From contig MTOL01000210.1 of the NCBI GenBank assembly GCA_002011685.1, positions 1,631-7,468 on the forward strand: a stretch of 5,838 nt of DNA. Reading direction: 5' to 3'. Below the pieces are notes generated by a model. It had not been told where the DNA came from. It saw nothing but the letters and a program-made list of their open reading frames with translations, and did no database searches. The stretch is from Deferribacteres bacterium JdFR-76. GTDB lineage: Bacteria; Zhuqueibacterota; JdFR-76. This document shows, one piece after another, positions 5,590 to 5,838 of this stretch (position 1 is the stretch's first letter; every line of letters begins with the position of its first letter). The translations under genes were made by a program, and so were the position numbers.

Positions 5590-5838
5590 TCAGGCGCATT
5601 TTTGCAGTGTTTATGGTGATGGCTGTGGGATTGTATTCTTCTGATCTGATGGCGCAGACACCTGTAAAAATTATGCCGCTGGGAGACTCGATTACCAGAG
5701 GTGTGCGGGGGTCCGTGCCTGTGGGAGGATACCGCGATGACCTTGATAGCCTGTTGACCAATGCGGGTGTGAATTTTGATTTTGTTGGAAGCCTTCAGGA
5801 TGGGGATGCCACCCGATTTGATGTGGACCATGAAGGGC
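5586..5838 (+). CDS. Secreted SGNH/GDSL-family esterase, 3' end missing
   Basis: The first 84 residues of an exported hydrolase that runs off the right edge. The N-terminus is a signal peptide: MIRR, hydrophobic core IFAVFMVMAVGLY (5-17), and probable cleavage after LMA (21-23) before QTPVKIMP. Block I of the SGNH fold is IMPLGDSITRG (29-39), with S35 as the expected nucleophile. GGYRDDL (47-53), FDFVGSLQDGD (65-74) and DHEG (81-84) match the XynB-like SGNH group, in which carbohydrate esterases that remove acetyl groups are found. The Gly, Asn and Asp-His blocks II, III and V lie outside the window and cannot be checked, nor can any C-terminal sorting tag or carbohydrate-binding module. ATG overlaps the GT39 TGA as ATGA (5586-5589) behind a strong AGGAGGG. 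The context suggests trimming of ester groups on the polysaccharide; this is inference. Confidence 0.85.
   Translation, partial: MIRRIFAVFMVMAVGLYSSDLMAQTPVKIMPLGDSITRGVRGSVPVGGYRDDLDSLLTNAGVNFDFVGSLQDGDATRFDVDHEG

Overview
The window is a dense, single-strand stretch of a bacterial surface-polysaccharide (exopolysaccharide) locus. Seven genes lie on the + strand: a 5'-truncated Wzx-type flippase, a FemAB/GNAT-fold acyltransferase-like protein, a family 2 glycosyltransferase of the polyprenyl-phosphate-sugar synthase type, a small DUF2304 membrane protein, a NodB-fold polysaccharide deacetylase, a GT39/ArnT-like integral membrane glycosyltransferase, and the start of a secreted SGNH/GDSL esterase that runs off the right edge. 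I see no RNA gene, mobile element, CRISPR array or convincing terminator, and the - strand holds only shadow ORFs.

Layout: 1-1010 flippase; 10-base gap; 1021-2076 FemAB-like; 18-base gap; 2095-2823 GT2; 11-base overlap; 2813-3166 DUF2304; 32-base overlap; 3135-4043 deacetylase; 32-base overlap; 4012-5589 GT39; 4-base ATGA overlap; 5586-5838+ SGNH hydrolase. No gap is long enough for an ordinary promoter, so this looks like the interior of one operon whose promoter and terminator are outside the window. A perfect 7-bp inverted repeat covers the FemAB start codon and suggests translational coupling at that junction.

Organism: not identifiable from sequence alone. Undecaprenyl-type glycan assembly, a flippase and an exported esterase point to a bacterium, probably Gram-negative. 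The FemAB-like protein resembles the subfamily tied to exosortase (XrtA/PEP-CTERM) loci, and the deacetylase, with its C-terminal LYLHPWE block, resembles deacetylases found in such loci. No exosortase or PEP-CTERM protein is visible here. Base composition looks roughly balanced and similar across the genes.

How the genes could work together (inference): GT2 charges a polyprenyl phosphate with a sugar on the cytoplasmic face. DUF2304 may help anchor the enzyme or move the lipid-linked sugar. The GT39 enzyme would transfer that sugar to an acceptor on the periplasmic face. The deacetylase and the FemAB-like protein, neither with a visible signal peptide, could modify a lipid-linked repeat unit in the cytoplasm before the flippase exports it. 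The SGNH enzyme would act on ester groups outside. The most noteworthy nucleotide-level observations are the start-codon hairpin at 1017-1035 and an unexpected recurrence of TTTTGGCCGG and of the palindrome GGCCGGCC.
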